A stretch of DNA of 64,000 nucleotides from the NCBI GenBank assembly GCA_017472085.1, contig JAFUQZ010000020.1, positions 1 through 64,000 on the forward strand, given 5' to 3'. The notes under the pieces were generated by a model, which was not told the DNA's origin, did no database searches, and worked only from the letters and a program-made list of their open reading frames with translations. This DNA comes from Akkermansia sp. (GTDB lineage Bacteria; Verrucomicrobiota; Verrucomicrobiia; Verrucomicrobiales; Akkermansiaceae). The position numbers and the translations under genes were made by a program. This document shows, in pieces, positions 25,235-33,957 of the stretch. Position 1 is the stretch's first letter; every line of letters starts with the position of its first letter.

Positions 25235-25651
25235 ATGAATACGCCGAATAATGCCTCCCAACACTCACCATTGCCGGAGGTCCCGCCTCTTCAGCAAAAA
25301 ACACAACCGTTCACAAGCAAGGGGCGTCAAATGGGCGTCATGCTGATAATCTGTGGGCTCATAACGGCAGCGGCGTTAATCTCCTTCAGCGTTCAACACT
25401 TCAGATTTGATTTTTCAATGGAGTGGGGACTACATACCGTTCTATCCCTGTTGACCTTGCTGAGTGTCTATGGTCTTCCGATTATCAGCCCTCTTGCTCT
25501 TCTGTCGCTGAGTCTGTATCAGAAACGTGCCGCCGCGCCGGTGGATGCTCTGCTGCTGATTTTCCCCATTGGCTGTGCCATCGGTTGCCTGCTCATGTGT
25601 GACACACCCGCCGACAATCATGACGGGGAAGTTATGGGCCTGGGCTTTTGA
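25235..25651 (+). CDS. small membrane protein, unknown function
   Basis: 138 residues with a polar, Pro/Gln-rich N-terminus (1-30) and three to four hydrophobic helices (about 35-55, 68-95, 105-122). It starts 14 nt after recF and so is likely in the same transcript. No family recognised. The following 130 bp hold a short A/T-rich dyad (TCTCTTTT/AAAAGAGA, around 25690-25710) that might end both this gene and nagZ. Confidence 0.6.
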   Translation: MNTPNNASQHSPLPEVPPLQQKTQPFTSKGRQMGVMLIICGLITAAALISFSVQHFRFDFSMEWGLHTVLSLLTLLSVYGLPIISPLALLSLSLYQKRAAAPVDALLLIFPIGCAIGCLLMCDTPADNHDGEVMGLGF

Positions 25652-25782
25652 CCGTCCTGTGGGGTATCATCAGCATACCTTTCTGCTGTATCTCTTTTTT
25701 CACAAAAGAGAAACGATGAGCAAAAAGCAACCGGCTGTTGTCTGACGGGCACAACGCACTGTTCCGCAAGACGGTTCAACAT

Positions 25783-26841
25783 TCAATAATGCTGCACCGG
25801 GCTGCCGGGAGCCACCCCCACCTCCGGCACGGATGCACAGAACGCCCGCACATCCGCCAGATAGTCATTCCACTCAAGAAAAGTCATGGAAGGCTGAGTT
25901 GTGATGAAACGGCGGAACCGCTCAATACGCTCAACTACAGGTTCAAGCACATCCTGCGGCAATTTTTCCACTGCCGTGGCCACGGCGGGCAGATGCTCCG
26001 CAGCATCGTGACACACCAGCGGCAAATCGCAGCCCGCCCGCAGCGCCAGGCTTACCGATTCAGCCGGAGTATACCGCTTGGCAATGGCCCCCATGCACAA
26101 ATCATCCGTGAACACGATTCCCTCATACCCCAGCTGGTCACGCAGAAATCCCTGCACCAACGCAGGAGAAAGAGAGGTAGGCAACTCGGCATCAATCTCC
26201 GGCACCAGCAGATGAGCAACCATCAGCGAGGGCAGCTCCGGCATCAGCGCCGTAAACGGCAGCGTGGCCTCGCGCAGAAAATCATCCCGCGTGCCATGCA
26301 GCACGGGCAAATCATGGTGAGGGTCACATTCTGCCAGGCCCATCCCGGGGAAATGCTTTCCGCAGGTCATGAAACCCCGGCGATGCAACAGGCGATTCCA
26401 CACACCGGCATTCGTGATGACCTCCTGAGAATCTGCCCCCCAGCATCGACTGGGCAAGGCATTGGCATAGGGAGATGCAATATCCAGAACCGGGGCAAAA
26501 TTCGTGTTGATTCCCAAGGTGGTCAAGGCCCTTACATTGTAATAGGCCGCCTGCGCAATGAGGTGGGAATCCCCCGTCTGTGCCAACGCCGCAGCAGAGG
26601 GCAACTGCACGCCTATTTCTGCCGTCCGGACAACACGCCCACCCTCCTGGTCGATGGCGATAATCGGCTCTTCCGGCCCTGTTGTCAGGCGTCGCAGCTC
26701 ATCCGTCAGCTCACGGGTCAGCTCATAATCCGCAATGTTGCGGGTAAAGAGAATATAGCCTGCCGGTTGCAGGCGGGCAAACAGCTCACGCTCCTGCGGG
26801 GTCAGCGTCAGCCCCTCCACACCTGCAATTACCGGCAGCAT
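25783..26841 (-). CDS. nagZ: beta-N-acetylhexosaminidase-like glycoside hydrolase, GH3
   Basis: About 352 residues. GH3 NagZ marks are IDQEGGRVVR, GKHFPGMG (KHFPG loop) and VFTDDLCMGAI (catalytic Asp). It cleaves N-acetylglucosamine from muropeptides in peptidoglycan recycling. No signal peptide is seen, consistent with a cytoplasmic NagZ. It follows pyrE closely on the same strand. I chose the ATG at 26841; a TTG at 26850 is the only earlier option. Confidence 0.9.
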   Translation of the reverse strand: MLPVIAGVEGLTLTPQERELFARLQPAGYILFTRNIADYELTRELTDELRRLTTGPEEPIIAIDQEGGRVVRTAEIGVQLPSAAALAQTGDSHLIAQAAYYNVRALTTLGINTNFAPVLDIASPYANALPSRCWGADSQEVITNAGVWNRLLHRRGFMTCGKHFPGMGLAECDPHHDLPVLHGTRDDFLREATLPFTALMPELPSLMVAHLLVPEIDAELPTSLSPALVQGFLRDQLGYEGIVFTDDLCMGAIAKRYTPAESVSLALRAGCDLPLVCHDAAEHLPAVATAVEKLPQDVLEPVVERIERFRRFITTQPSMTFLEWNDYLADVRAFCASVPEVGVAPGSPVQHY

Positions 26842-26858
26842 AGCAAACAAGGACGGCT

Positions 26859-27425
26859 TTACTTATCGCCGAAAATGCTCTTGCGCGTATACATCGGGAA
26901 CACCGGTACACCGCGGCTTTCAATCGCCTCGCGCCCGCCCTCCTCTCGGTCAACCAGTACCAGAGCAGCCACCACCTTGCCCCCCTCGGCCTCAATGGCA
27001 TCAATCGCCTTGATGGTGGAACCGCCGGTAGTGATGACATCATCCACTACCACAATTTCCTGACCGGGCTCAAAGTTACCTTCAATGCGCTTGCCGCGGC
27101 CATGGTCCTTGGCTTCCTTCCGCACGGTAAAGACCTTCAACGGCTGCTCAACAGAAGCAGAAGCCATACCAATGGCCAGAGAAATCGGGTCAGCCCCCAT
27201 GGTCATACCACCGATGGCAGAAACGCCGGGGAACTTCGGCATAATCTCCTCCTGCACCAGCTGCCAGCCCAGCTGGCCAATCAGGTTGGCACCGCGGGCA
27301 TCCAGCGTGGTCACGCGGCAGTCGCAGTACAAATCGCTTTCCTTACCGGAAGCCAGAATGAAATGTCCGGTCTTGATGGACTTGGCAAGGAGGATATCCA
27401 GAAGCTCTTTTTTGGCATTACTCAT
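26859..27425 (-). CDS. pyrE: orotate phosphoribosyltransferase
   Basis: About 188 residues. The PRPP-binding motif VVVDDVITTGGS is near residue 110 and the flexible-loop KDHGRGKRIEG is catalytic. It makes OMP in pyrimidine synthesis. The ATG at 27425 (MSNAKKELLD) is chosen because a good promoter ends 9 nt before it; the ORF could otherwise begin at 27467. nagZ follows directly. Confidence 0.93.
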   Translation of the reverse strand: MSNAKKELLDILLAKSIKTGHFILASGKESDLYCDCRVTTLDARGANLIGQLGWQLVQEEIMPKFPGVSAIGGMTMGADPISLAIGMASASVEQPLKVFTVRKEAKDHGRGKRIEGNFEPGQEIVVVDDVITTGGSTIKAIDAIEAEGGKVVAALVLVDREEGGREAIESRGVPVFPMYTRKSIFGDK

Positions 27426-27434
27426 AACGCGCCC

Positions 27435-27463
27435 ATTGTACGCCTCTTCTCTGCAAAAATCAA
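27435..27463 (-). promoter_or_regulatory. pyrE-nagZ promoter
   Basis: TTGATT (27458-27463), a 17-bp spacer, TACAAT (27435-27440), then 9 nt to the pyrE ATG. Confidence 0.7.
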
Positions 27464-27518
27464 TCATTTTGTGTCCCTTTTTATCTTGGGATTCGCCGCT
27501 TCAACCTCAGACACATTA

Positions 27519-27537
27519 CCCTCATCAAAAATGAGGG
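27519..27537. other. short stem-loop between aroD and pyrE
   Basis: CCCTCAT (27519-27525) and ATGAGGG (27531-27537) pair perfectly around CAAAA. There is no T-run on the minus strand after it, so it is a weak terminator candidate for the aroD operon at best. Confidence 0.35.
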
Positions 27538-27617
27538 AAAGCTACATCCAATCTTCCCTGCATGACCGGTTTTACCAAAGAAAGCGGGCGTTGACACATG
27601 AGCACCCTTCCTCCTCC

Positions 27618-28325
27618 TCACCCTCTGCAAAGCGAAAGAGACGTCAGGGCGGCGCGGAATTGAGCCGTACTCCATTGACCGGGAGCGGTGGGCGCATTGT
27701 CGAAATAACCGTACACCAGACAGGAACCATACTGGGCATATAACAGACGGCTCACCGGGCCAAGTGCGCCCATCCCCATCACCGCCATGGGACCGGCAGC
27801 GCGGCGCAGAAGATTCACGCCCACTTGCATATCCTCCGCACGATTCAACGCAAAGGCAAACTTGACCACGTCCGCCCCCCATTCACGAGCACGGATTTCC
27901 AGCTTGCGCAGAGCGTCTTCCGACGGCGTTTTCTCAAAATCATGAGCGGAGGCAATAATGGGCACTCCTGCCTTTTTGGCGGCTTCCACCAGATGCGGCA
28001 CTTCTGCCAGATGCGCGATTTCCCAATCCAGCGCAGCGGCCTGCGGCAGCAGACGCAGCGCCATTTCTGCCCTGCTCTGAGTATCGGTAAAGGGATAGAG
28101 CCCGCCCTCCTCCTGCGTTCGCACGGTCAGCAGCATGGGCATTTCCCATGACTCGGAGGCAAGCTCCTCCGCATTCATGTCGCGCAGCAGGCCATCCACG
28201 CGCAATTCCAGCATATCCGAATCAGGCTTTTGCTCGGTCAGCAACAGGGAACGCAGCGTTGCCGCATCGGCTACTGAGCCGACAACTAGGGGAGGAAAAT
28301 CGCGGGGGATAAGCGTATTCGACAT
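27618..28325 (-). CDS. aroD: 3-dehydroquinate dehydratase, type I
   Basis: About 235 residues of a TIM-barrel type I enzyme. ELRVDG is near the N-terminus, the catalytic His is in SAHDFEKTP and the Schiff-base Lys in VVKFA. It removes water from 3-dehydroquinate in the shikimate pathway. I start it at the ATG at 28325 (MSNTLIPRDF), 8 nt downstream of the preceding stop. It is the last gene of a probable argJ-metalloprotease-aroD operon. Confidence 0.92.
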   Translation of the reverse strand: MSNTLIPRDFPPLVVGSVADAATLRSLLLTEQKPDSDMLELRVDGLLRDMNAEELASESWEMPMLLTVRTQEEGGLYPFTDTQSRAEMALRLLPQAAALDWEIAHLAEVPHLVEAAKKAGVPIIASAHDFEKTPSEDALRKLEIRAREWGADVVKFAFALNRAEDMQVGVNLLRRAAGPMAVMGMGALGPVSRLLYAQYGSCLVYGYFDNAPTAPGQWSTAQFRAALTSLSLCRG

Positions 28326-28333
28326 AGAAATAT

Positions 28334-29479
28334 TTACCGTTGTTCTTTCATTTGTAATCTGATATGGCGTGACTTCCACGCATCGACAAAGGCACGCTGC
28401 AAGGCAGCCATGCCGCCATAGGGCGCAGAGAGCAACGCCAGGGCGCGCTCGTTGGGCACGCAGTCAATCCTCGCCCGGAGGTATTGCCGCATGGCCTCAA
28501 CGCCGCGCGTACCATCCATGTGCAGGAAGAAAGCTACCGTCATGGCCGAAAGGGCGTATGTATCCGCGTCGGCGGTCGAATGCAGGCCCAGCTCATACAT
28601 CCGGCTCTTGCTCATGGTAAAGAATTCCTCCAGAGAAAAGGGGCAATTCAGACGGCCGGCAGATGCGGATCGACGGGCCCGGGCCGATATCAGCGCAAAT
28701 CCTTTCTCAAAGTCAATCATGCCGTCCACGTGGGGCGACGAGCCGATGTATTCGGCCCAGCCTTCATTGGCCCAGATAGGCAAATTATTGAAGATAAAGC
28801 ACTGATGCGTCCCCTCATGCACCAGCAGGTGGGTATTCACGGGGTGCTCATTCAGCGTACCGTCAGCATTGAGTCCGATGGCAGGAAATGACACCAGCAC
28901 GGTATCCTGTTTCAGCGTTTGTGCCGTGCAGGGCTGATTCTCAGGTGCAATGCCGCTGTCAGCCTCAATCAACCGGCTGCTCTGATACACCCCCGAAGAA
29001 CCGCGCACACCACCGAGGCGGTGGTATTCTTCCATCGTGGGAACCAGCCGCACATGCATCACCGGCGGCTGCTCCGCCCCGCGCCTCATCCGCAGCACCG
29101 GCAATTTCGAGGCAACGGCGAGGTTCGCGGCATAGGTCGCCTCAAAAATATCTGCCACCCTGCGAAGAGTCGCCTCCTCCGGGCGCCGGGAACAGGTGAT
29201 ACGATAATGCGGGGTGATGCACACGTATTCACCGTTTTCATCCGGCATCGGCAGACGGGTGATGTCGGGCGAAGGCGGCAGAGGAATCCTCGTCAGCCAC
29301 CCGCCGGGAGACAAGGCGGGGGGGGCTGCCGTCTCTATCTGCAACTCATGCGCGATACGCGCCGCCCGCCGCGGGTCAGCCGATTCCCCCGGGAAAAGTC
29401 CCACTGCCTGCTCCGCAGCCGCCACCCAGGAGATGGGCAGCGCCATCAGCAGAAGCTTCAGCAGGCGGGGGGCAATCAT
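28334..29479 (-). CDS. secreted putative zinc metallopeptidase (gluzincin type)
   Basis: 381 residues with an N-terminal signal peptide (LLLMALPISWVAA). HEGTH at 221-225 is followed 13 residues later by NEGWAEY (238-244). This is the HExxH...Glu arrangement of gluzincin/peptidase-MA-like enzymes. Activity and substrate are unknown. It sits between two amino-acid biosynthesis genes, with 14 nt to argJ and 8 nt to aroD, which is an odd place for an exported protease. Confidence 0.75.
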   Translation of the reverse strand: MIAPRLLKLLLMALPISWVAAAEQAVGLFPGESADPRRAARIAHELQIETAAPPALSPGGWLTRIPLPPSPDITRLPMPDENGEYVCITPHYRITCSRRPEEATLRRVADIFEATYAANLAVASKLPVLRMRRGAEQPPVMHVRLVPTMEEYHRLGGVRGSSGVYQSSRLIEADSGIAPENQPCTAQTLKQDTVLVSFPAIGLNADGTLNEHPVNTHLLVHEGTHQCFIFNNLPIWANEGWAEYIGSSPHVDGMIDFEKGFALISARARRSASAGRLNCPFSLEEFFTMSKSRMYELGLHSTADADTYALSAMTVAFFLHMDGTRGVEAMRQYLRARIDCVPNERALALLSAPYGGMAALQRAFVDAWKSRHIRLQMKEQR

Positions 29480-29493
29480 CGTTCGGGCAACAA

Positions 29494-30750
29494 TCAGCGG
29501 GTCAGCCCGTCCTGTTTGGCCTGATTCCAGTAGGCGTACTCAGAACGATTGAAATCCACGTACTCGGGGGAAAGGTCCGTCGTGTAGATGACGTATTCCT
29601 CTGCCCCCATGTTGAGGTTGATGACTATCTCGAACTCGCGGGCCTGCACGCGCTCGCGCAAATCATCGCTCGGGGTATCGGTCTGCATGCCGCCACGGCA
29701 GGCCGGCAAGCCGGCAATGTCAATATCCACCTTTTCCTCGCGCACACGCGAGCCGGAATAACCCACGGCGTGAATGATGCGCCCCCAGTTCGGGTCGCCA
29801 CCGTTCCAGGAGCTCTTCACCAGCGAGGATTTGGCAACACCCTCAGCCACCTTTTTCGCCTCAGTGGCCGTGGGGGCTCCCTGCACCCGCACCGTCACAA
29901 ACTTGGTCACTCGCTCACCATCCTGCACAATGTGTTTGGCCTGAGCCATCATCACATGATTGAGAGCCGCCACAAAATCATCCCAACCGGGCATACCGGG
30001 CGCCAGTTCCACCCCGGAGGCACCGTTGGCCATCACCAGCACGGTATCGTTGGTGCTCATGTCTCCATCAATCGTGATGCGGTTGAAGGAATGCTCCACA
30101 CCATGGTGCACAAGAGCATCCAGATGCTCGCGGGCTATGGCCGCATCCGTGCAGATGAGGCAAATCATCGTGGCCATGCAGGGGGAAATCATCCCCGCCC
30201 CCTTGCAGCAGGAACCGATGCGCACGGGCTTGCCGCCCACGCTGATTTCCACGGCTTCCTCTTTCTCGCGGGTATCGCTGGTGATGATGGCAGAGGCAAC
30301 ATCATGCCCCTTGTCTGCAGAAAGATTGGAGCACAGCTCCGGCAGGCGCGGTTCGATACGCATCATCGGCATGGGCAGCCCGATGACTCCCGTGGAGCAG
30401 ACAGCCACCTCCGATGCCTTGAGGCCCAGAGACTTGGCAACGATACTGCACTCCTTGCGAGCTACCGCCACGCCGGGAGCGCCTGTGCAGGCGTTGGCAT
30501 TGCCGCTGTTGGCCACAATGGCGCGCACATTCCCGCGGCGCAGGTGGCTCTGACTCACGCGCACACAGGCGGCACGCACTCTATTGGTTGTAAACGTACC
30601 GGACGAGGTGGTCGGCAGCTCGGAATACACCAGCGCAAGATCCAGTCGTGTGGCTTCCGGCTTTTTGATACCGCAGCTCAAGGCATTGGCCACAAATCCC
30701 CTGGCAGCTGTCACGCCGCCACCGATAACTTTCATTGTGTTCTCAGACAT
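29494..30750 (-). CDS. argJ: glutamate N-acetyltransferase / amino-acid acetyltransferase
   Basis: 418 residues. STGVIGLPM forms the oxyanion-hole region. AIITSDT contains the Thr at the autocleavage site, where most members read TTDT. NSGNANACTG and NGASGVELAP are further family motifs. It recycles acetyl groups in arginine synthesis. The mature enzyme is made by self-cleavage into alpha and beta chains. First gene of the operon. Confidence 0.94.
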   Translation of the reverse strand: MSENTMKVIGGGVTAARGFVANALSCGIKKPEATRLDLALVYSELPTTSSGTFTTNRVRAACVRVSQSHLRRGNVRAIVANSGNANACTGAPGVAVARKECSIVAKSLGLKASEVAVCSTGVIGLPMPMMRIEPRLPELCSNLSADKGHDVASAIITSDTREKEEAVEISVGGKPVRIGSCCKGAGMISPCMATMICLICTDAAIAREHLDALVHHGVEHSFNRITIDGDMSTNDTVLVMANGASGVELAPGMPGWDDFVAALNHVMMAQAKHIVQDGERVTKFVTVRVQGAPTATEAKKVAEGVAKSSLVKSSWNGGDPNWGRIIHAVGYSGSRVREEKVDIDIAGLPACRGGMQTDTPSDDLRERVQAREFEIVINLNMGAEEYVIYTTDLSPEYVDFNRSEYAYWNQAKQDGLTR

Positions 30751-30785
30751 GGTTGTTTACCAACAGTTTTCCCTGTAACACCCCC

Positions 30786-30814
30786 ACTCTACCACCCGGA
30801 TTGCCCCTTGGCAA
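30786..30814 (-). promoter_or_regulatory. argJ operon promoter
   Basis: TTGCCA (30809-30814), a 17-bp spacer and TAGAGT (30786-30791), giving a leader of about 30 nt. It is one of the few clear promoters here with a longer leader. Confidence 0.6.
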
Positions 30815-30906
30815 GCAAGTTTTCTGCCCTTGCAGACAGATGTCAACAGTTATTTTAGAATTTTTTTAATTTTATTAGCATTTAATGACACGAATAAAAC
30901 AATCAG

Positions 30907-30948
30907 GCAAGTGAATTCGCTTGCGCGCGGGTGAAAATGTGGTATAGT
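30907..30948 (+). promoter_or_regulatory. trxB promoter with palindrome over the -35 box, leaderless
   Basis: The near-perfect palindrome GCAAGTGAATTCGCTTGC (30907-30924) overlaps the -35 TTGCGC (30921-30926). A 16-bp spacer and TATAGT (30943-30948) follow, with 7 nt to the ATG at 30956. It closely matches the valS upstream palindrome. Confidence 0.55.
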
Positions 30949-30955
30949 GGGTTCA

Positions 30956-31891
30956 ATGAACGAGAAACTGATTATCATCGGGACGGGCCCTGCGGGGTAC
31001 ACAGCAGCCATCTACGCCGCACGCGCAGACTTGAAGCCGCTGGTGTTCACCGGGGAGCAGATTGGTGGTCAGCTGACCACGACAACGGAGATTGAGAACT
31101 TCCCCGGATTCCCGGAGGGTATCAATGGACCGGAGCTTATGTTCAACATGAGCCAACAGGCAGAAAAGTTCGGCACGCGCTATGTGTATGAGACCGTACT
31201 GAGTGTGAGCCGCGAAGCATGCAGCGGGCTCTTCACCGTGACCACAACGGGTGGTGCCTACCAGGCAGAATCCGTCATCATCGCCACGGGAGCCACCGCC
31301 CGCTATCTGGGACTGCCGGGCGAGAAAGCACTCATCGGCCACGGTCTGACAGCCTGTGCCACCTGCGACGGAGCATTCTACCGGGATGTACCCGTCTGTG
31401 TGGTGGGCGGCGGCGACAGCGCCTGCGAAGAAGCCTCGTTCCTGACGCGTTTTGCCAGCAAGGTATACCTGATACACCGCCGCGATGCACTGCGGGCCAG
31501 CAAGGCCATGCAGCAGCGTGTGCTCAATGACCCGAAGATTGAGCCCGTCTGGAACAGCACCATTGCAGCCTACCAGACCGACGAAAGCGGCGAAGTGTGC
31601 GGCATTACCCTGAAGGACACCGTCACCGGCGAAGAGCGTCCGCTGGAGGTGAAATGTGTCTTCATGGCCATCGGCCACGTGCCCAACACGAAGTTCCTGG
31701 GCGATTTGGTCGAACTGGATGCAGGCGGGTTCATCGTCACCAGCCCCGGCGGCACGGACACCCGAGTGCCCGGACTCTTTGCCGCAGGCGATGTGGCAGA
31801 CCCGAAATACCAGCAGGCCATTTCTGCCGCCGGCATGGGCTGCCGCGCAGCGCTGGATGCTGAACATTACCTGCTGACGAACTTCGGTTGA
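30956..31891 (+). CDS. trxB: thioredoxin reductase
   Basis: About 311 residues. The FAD motif is GTGPAGYTAAI near residue 10, the redox-active ACATCDGAFY is near 137 and the NADPH motif GGGDSACEEA near 155. The C-terminal FAD motif is PGLFAAGDV. It reduces thioredoxin with NADPH. The ATG at 30956 is preferred over GTG at 30947 because the latter lies inside the -10 box. Confidence 0.96.
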   Translation: MNEKLIIIGTGPAGYTAAIYAARADLKPLVFTGEQIGGQLTTTTEIENFPGFPEGINGPELMFNMSQQAEKFGTRYVYETVLSVSREACSGLFTVTTTGGAYQAESVIIATGATARYLGLPGEKALIGHGLTACATCDGAFYRDVPVCVVGGGDSACEEASFLTRFASKVYLIHRRDALRASKAMQQRVLNDPKIEPVWNSTIAAYQTDESGEVCGITLKDTVTGEERPLEVKCVFMAIGHVPNTKFLGDLVELDAGGFIVTSPGGTDTRVPGLFAAGDVADPKYQQAISAAGMGCRAALDAEHYLLTNFG

Positions 31892-31932
31892 ACGGCTGAC
31901 GCTCTTTCACTCTCTCCATCCTAGTCAAGCCT

Positions 31933-32565
31933 ATGAAAAAAACGCCTTTCATCCTGTCCCTGGCAGCTGCGGCTCTGCTCTGCAGCTGCGTCACCCCGGA
32001 TGCGCTGTACAACGAAGCCAATGCCCTCTATCAGTCCGGACGCTACTCGGAAGCCATGCCAAAGCTGCGCGAAGCCGCAGAAGCAGGCTATATCCCTGCG
32101 CAGCTGACCCTGGCAAAAAGCTACGATTTCGGCACCGGCACAGCGAAAAATCCTGCACAGGCCGCCTACTGGTATCAGCAGGCAGCCATGAACGGCGACC
32201 CGAATGCGCAGGACAACCTCGGTCTCTGCTACTATTTCGGGACAGGCGTAACAAAGGACTTGTCCACAGCGGTCCGGTGGCATCAGAGGGCCGCAGAACA
32301 GGGCTATGCCCCGGCATGGAACAACCTCGGGCTCTGCTATCGGAACGGCGAAGGCGTGCCGCAGGATGAAATCCGCGCGGCCGGCTGCTTCCGACGAGCC
32401 GCAGAACTGGGCAATGATGCCGGACAATACAACCTGGGGCGCTGCTATTACCACGGCGTGGGCGTGGTTCAGGACGCAGAGCAGGCCCGCTTCTGGATTG
32501 AACGCTCCGCTTCCCAGGGCTACAAGAATGCGCAGCTGTTCATGCAGGACAACAACTGGCAATAA
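31933..32565 (+). CDS. Sel1-repeat lipoprotein
   Basis: 210 residues with a signal peptide and lipobox LLCSC. Five Sel1-like repeats of about 36 residues follow, recognisable by A-Q-x-x-L-G-x-C-Y-x-x-G-x-G-V. Sel1 repeats form solenoid scaffolds for protein-protein contacts. Located in the envelope; the partner is unknown. Confidence 0.88.
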   Translation: MKKTPFILSLAAAALLCSCVTPDALYNEANALYQSGRYSEAMPKLREAAEAGYIPAQLTLAKSYDFGTGTAKNPAQAAYWYQQAAMNGDPNAQDNLGLCYYFGTGVTKDLSTAVRWHQRAAEQGYAPAWNNLGLCYRNGEGVPQDEIRAAGCFRRAAELGNDAGQYNLGRCYYHGVGVVQDAEQARFWIERSASQGYKNAQLFMQDNNWQ

Positions 32566-32631
32566 CGGAAAAGACTGTTACTGGCGCAATTTGCGCTTCA
32601 CGAGTGGCATGGGCGGGTGTACAATCCCCCC

Positions 32632-33906
32632 ATGCCGCAATCTGTTTCCTCTCCGGGCAAAAAGAATGCACCCTGGGGCTCCTTTGCGAGTCTGGTAGTC
32701 ATCCAATCCATGAACTCTCTCAATGAAAAGGGGGTTCAGTTCTTACTCATTGCTCTGGGTATCTGGATGGCAAAGGCGCTGCAATACCCGCTCTCCGTAC
32801 TCATTGTACTCCCCTTTGTCCTCTTCTCACCCCTGGCAGGATGGCTGTCTGACCGCGTGTGCAAGACACGCCTGCTGCAGGCCATGGTATTGCTCCAGGT
32901 GCTGGTACTCACCGGCATGAGCATCGGGCTCTGGACACAGAATCTTCCGCTGGCCATCGGTTCGTTCACCGTATTCTGCGTGCAGGCCATGTTCTTCAGT
33001 CCGGCCAAAAAAGGGTTGGTCAAAGATATGGTCGGCACGGAAAACATCGGTTTTGCCAGCGGCATACTGGAAATATCCTCCATGCTGGCCCTGCTGGTGG
33101 GGCAGATCGGTGCGCTCTACATCGTCTATACCCTGCTGAGCCTGTGGGGACGCAACAGCGGATGGGAAGCGGCAGCCGTCCCCTGCTCCGTCTGCACCGT
33201 CGGCGCGGTCATCGTGCTCATTCTCAGCATGTTCATCCCGCGCTATACCCCACAGAGCACACGTCCCTTCGAATGGAATTTGCTCTGGAAACACTTTGCC
33301 CAGCTGCGCATGCTCTGGGACAACAAAGTCCTGCGCAACAGCGAGGTGGGTATCGGCTATTTCTGGTTCATTGCCGGTATCATGATGCTCATCGTGCTGC
33401 AAATGGCGGCAGAGGCTAACCCCGTGCAATCTTCTGCCGACTTCATGCAGGTGCTCGGGCAGCAGAAAGATTCCGCCATCCTCTTTGCCTGGTTGAGCGG
33501 CGGCGCCATCACCGGCGGACTCGTGGCCTCCATCATCTGCGCCGGGAAAATCCGCACCTGGGTTGCCACGGCAGGGGGCATCGGCATGACTCTGGGCTGC
33601 GCAGCACTGGCGCTCATCCCCTACGGCACACCGTTGTTCTTTGCGACTCTGACGCTCACAGGCTTCGCCGCCTCCGGCTATCTGGTGCCGCTGAATGCCC
33701 TGCTGCAGGACAGAGCGGATGACGATAAACGCGGTGACGTGATAGCCGCCGGCAATCTGGTGGACTGCTTCCTGGGCATCATGTCCGTGGTATTGCAGGG
33801 CGGCATGATGCGGCTTGGTATCAGCCCGCAGTGGCAATGCGGTATCCTGGCCTGCACCAGCGCGATGGTGGCTCTCTTCATCATCCGCAATATGCGCCGC
33901 ATGTAA
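32632..33906 (+). CDS. major facilitator superfamily transporter
   Basis: About 424 residues with 11-12 hydrophobic helices and the MFS loop motif GWLSDRVCKTR after TM2. The VPLNALLQDRADDDKRGDVIAAGNLVD segment resembles the lysophospholipid transporter (LplT)/Aas MFS part, so a lysolipid flippase is possible. I chose the ATG at 32632, 6 nt after a TACAAT box (32620-32625); the ORF extends to 32617. Confidence 0.85.
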   Translation: MPQSVSSPGKKNAPWGSFASLVVIQSMNSLNEKGVQFLLIALGIWMAKALQYPLSVLIVLPFVLFSPLAGWLSDRVCKTRLLQAMVLLQVLVLTGMSIGLWTQNLPLAIGSFTVFCVQAMFFSPAKKGLVKDMVGTENIGFASGILEISSMLALLVGQIGALYIVYTLLSLWGRNSGWEAAAVPCSVCTVGAVIVLILSMFIPRYTPQSTRPFEWNLLWKHFAQLRMLWDNKVLRNSEVGIGYFWFIAGIMMLIVLQMAAEANPVQSSADFMQVLGQQKDSAILFAWLSGGAITGGLVASIICAGKIRTWVATAGGIGMTLGCAALALIPYGTPLFFATLTLTGFAASGYLVPLNALLQDRADDDKRGDVIAAGNLVDCFLGIMSVVLQGGMMRLGISPQWQCGILACTSAMVALFIIRNMRRM

Positions 33907-33916
33907 CAACTCCTTC

Positions 33917-33945
33917 TTGCCAACACCACCATATTCTGGTAGGAT
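33917..33945 (+). promoter_or_regulatory. promoter of the TolC-like gene
   Basis: TTGCCA (33917-33922), a 17-bp spacer, TAGGAT (33940-33945) and 12 nt to the ATG. Confidence 0.65.
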
Positions 33946-33957
33946 TCAGCATCGAGC

